Shown: in pieces, positions 62,890 to 64,000 of the stretch | Numbering within the stretch: position 1 is the stretch's first letter | How the letters are laid out: each line of letters starts with the position of its first letter | Assembly (NCBI GenBank): GCA_949361645.1 | Contig: OX442417.1 | Location: 8,664,275-8,728,274 of the forward strand | DNA: 64,000 bases | Origin: Spongilla lacustris | Taxonomy: Eukaryota; Porifera; Demospongiae; Spongillida; Spongillidae | Reading direction: 5' to 3' | The notes under the pieces: generated by a model | Seen by the model: the letters and a program-made list of their open reading frames with translations, nothing else | The model's database searches: none | What the model was told of the DNA's origin: nothing | Program-made: the position numbers and the translations under genes

Positions 62890-63290
62890 AATAGAAGTTA
62901 TAGTAGGTAAAGGGAGGGGTAGTAGTAGGTAAGGGTAGGAGTAGTAGGTAAGGGGAGAAGTAGTAGGTAAGGGGAGGAGTAGTAGGTAAGGGGAGGGGTA
63001 GTAGTAGGTAAGGGGAGGAGAAGTAGGTAAGGGGAGAAGTAGTAGGTAAGGGGAGGAGTAGTAGGTAAGGGGAGGGGTAGTAGTAGGTAAGGGGAGGAGT
63101 AGTAGGTAAGGGGAGAAGTAGTAGGTAAGGGGAGGAGTAGTAGGTAAGGGGAGGGGTAGTAGTAGGTAAGGGGAGGAGTAGTAGGTAAGGGGAGGAGTAG
63201 GAGTAGTAGTAGGTAAGGGGAGGAGTAGTATGTAAGGGGAGGAGTAGTAGGTAAGGGGTGGAATAGTAGGTAAGGGGTGGACTGGAGCAT
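62890..63290. repeat. GTAGTAGGTAAGGGGAGGA minisatellite
   Basis: About 20 copies of an 18-21-bp unit, GTAGTAGGTAAGGGGAGGA, with AGAAG and GGGGTA variants in a repeating order. Proline/leucine/tyrosine-rich ORFs on the minus strand (LLLPLPTT) are by-products. Confidence 0.95.
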
Positions 63291-64000
63291 GTTGAGAACT
63301 CAAAAGAAATAAGGTGCCATGCCACTCACTAAAGTACAAGTCTGATTGAAAAGTGTGTACGTATTCACACCCTGTCCAGCCCAGACATCTTGTTAGCATT
63401 TTGAAATATCAACTTTGTCCCCAACACAACTTCTATTGAGCAGCCAACACTAATTTGTGCATTTGCATTTTAGTGGATGCATACTGTCATGCCTACCTCC
63501 TCTGCCACCACACACCTACCATTGAGGTCTACTGACATAAGTACCAAGCTGTCTTGCAGGGTTGTAAGCTTTAGGCATCATAGAAGAAAGCTCTAACCTA
63601 CCCCTGCTAGAATGTCATTTTTCTGCTATTTTAATTGCATTAATAGCACAAACTTCACCTGCTATTTTTAGAACCATGCTCAGTGCATTGTTAAGCAACA
63701 CATTTGCAGTAACTCAATAACAGCTGCCTTGTACATGTATTTTGTGCTAACCACGGGTGTGTTTTGACTGAAACTCTACATAAGTTGTGGCTGTACAAGA
63801 CTCCAATAATTATGTAGGTCTAGAGCACATAATATATCATGTTGTAGGTGATAAACAATGATATAATTATTACATAGAGCAGCTATTGGTGTAATTGGTG
63901 CTCTTTAAAACCGTTCATATCCTGGTTATACTCAGGAGGATAATAGAAGCTTTTTTGTGGCCATGCCCCAAGCGATATACATTGTATATCCTGCTAGAAC
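63291..64000. other. Non-coding DNA at window end
   Basis: No exon, RNA gene or repeat family recognised. Confidence 0.45.

Noticed and set aside
62657..63399. Proline/leucine/tyrosine-rich ORFs on the minus strand
   Set aside because: By-products of the GTAGTAGGTAAGGGG minisatellite. Several frames are open simultaneously.

Overview
This is an AT-rich, gene-poor, repeat-dominated animal nuclear sequence. Intron-split exons with GT/AG borders, Ig, fibronectin-III and death-fold domains, LDLR-type YWTD repeats, metazoan transposons and large microsatellites rule out a prokaryote. The tandem phase 1-1 death-domain exons, the compact Ig/FN3 receptors and the kind of non-LTR retroelement debris fit a marine invertebrate, most likely a demosponge. 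That assignment is an inference from gene content, not something the sequence proves.

Layout. 1-5528 is a 20-bp minisatellite with higher-order duplication, split by an 807-bp inverted-repeat element (2780-3586). 5529-20000 holds three death-domain exons on the + strand (11097-11381, 14033-14308, 16839-17105) inside duplicated, ACATGT-rich non-coding DNA. It also carries a Ty3/gypsy reverse-transcriptase fossil (12020-12501, minus) and the last exon of a tyrosine recombinase (17713-18055) lying between two inverted repeats. 20000-27770 is mostly non-coding, with several foldback elements. 27776-30565 is a 2.79-kb TA-flanked element whose core is a palindrome with arms of about 0.8 kb, each arm carrying a diverged copy of the same unrecognised reading frames.

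30744-39831 contains two related single-pass receptor genes on the + strand: an Ig-linker-TM gene (30744-31759) and an Ig-FN3-linker-TM-tail gene (37541-39831). All introns seen are phase 1. Fossils of one non-LTR retrotransposon type lie between and around them (31925-32446, 32530-32744, 34080-34976, 36950-37075, and 51945-52400).

40167-43230 and 57653-60637 are two copies of a 3-kb segment with remnants of a DDE-like transposon protein. They flank large arrays of a CA-linked satellite (43237-45940, 49610-50060, 53500-55730, 60640-62130). The satellites surround a decayed YWTD exon (46823-47165, minus), a 24-bp minisatellite (55735-56285) and a single transketolase exon (56588-56658, +). The window ends with a GTAGTAGGTAAGGGGAGGA minisatellite (62890-63290) and featureless DNA.

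The intact-looking host genes are the two Ig-family receptors and the death-domain exons. The first suggest cell-surface recognition, and the second intracellular death-fold signalling. Nothing in the sequence links the two physically. No rRNA, tRNA, CRISPR array or operon was recognised.
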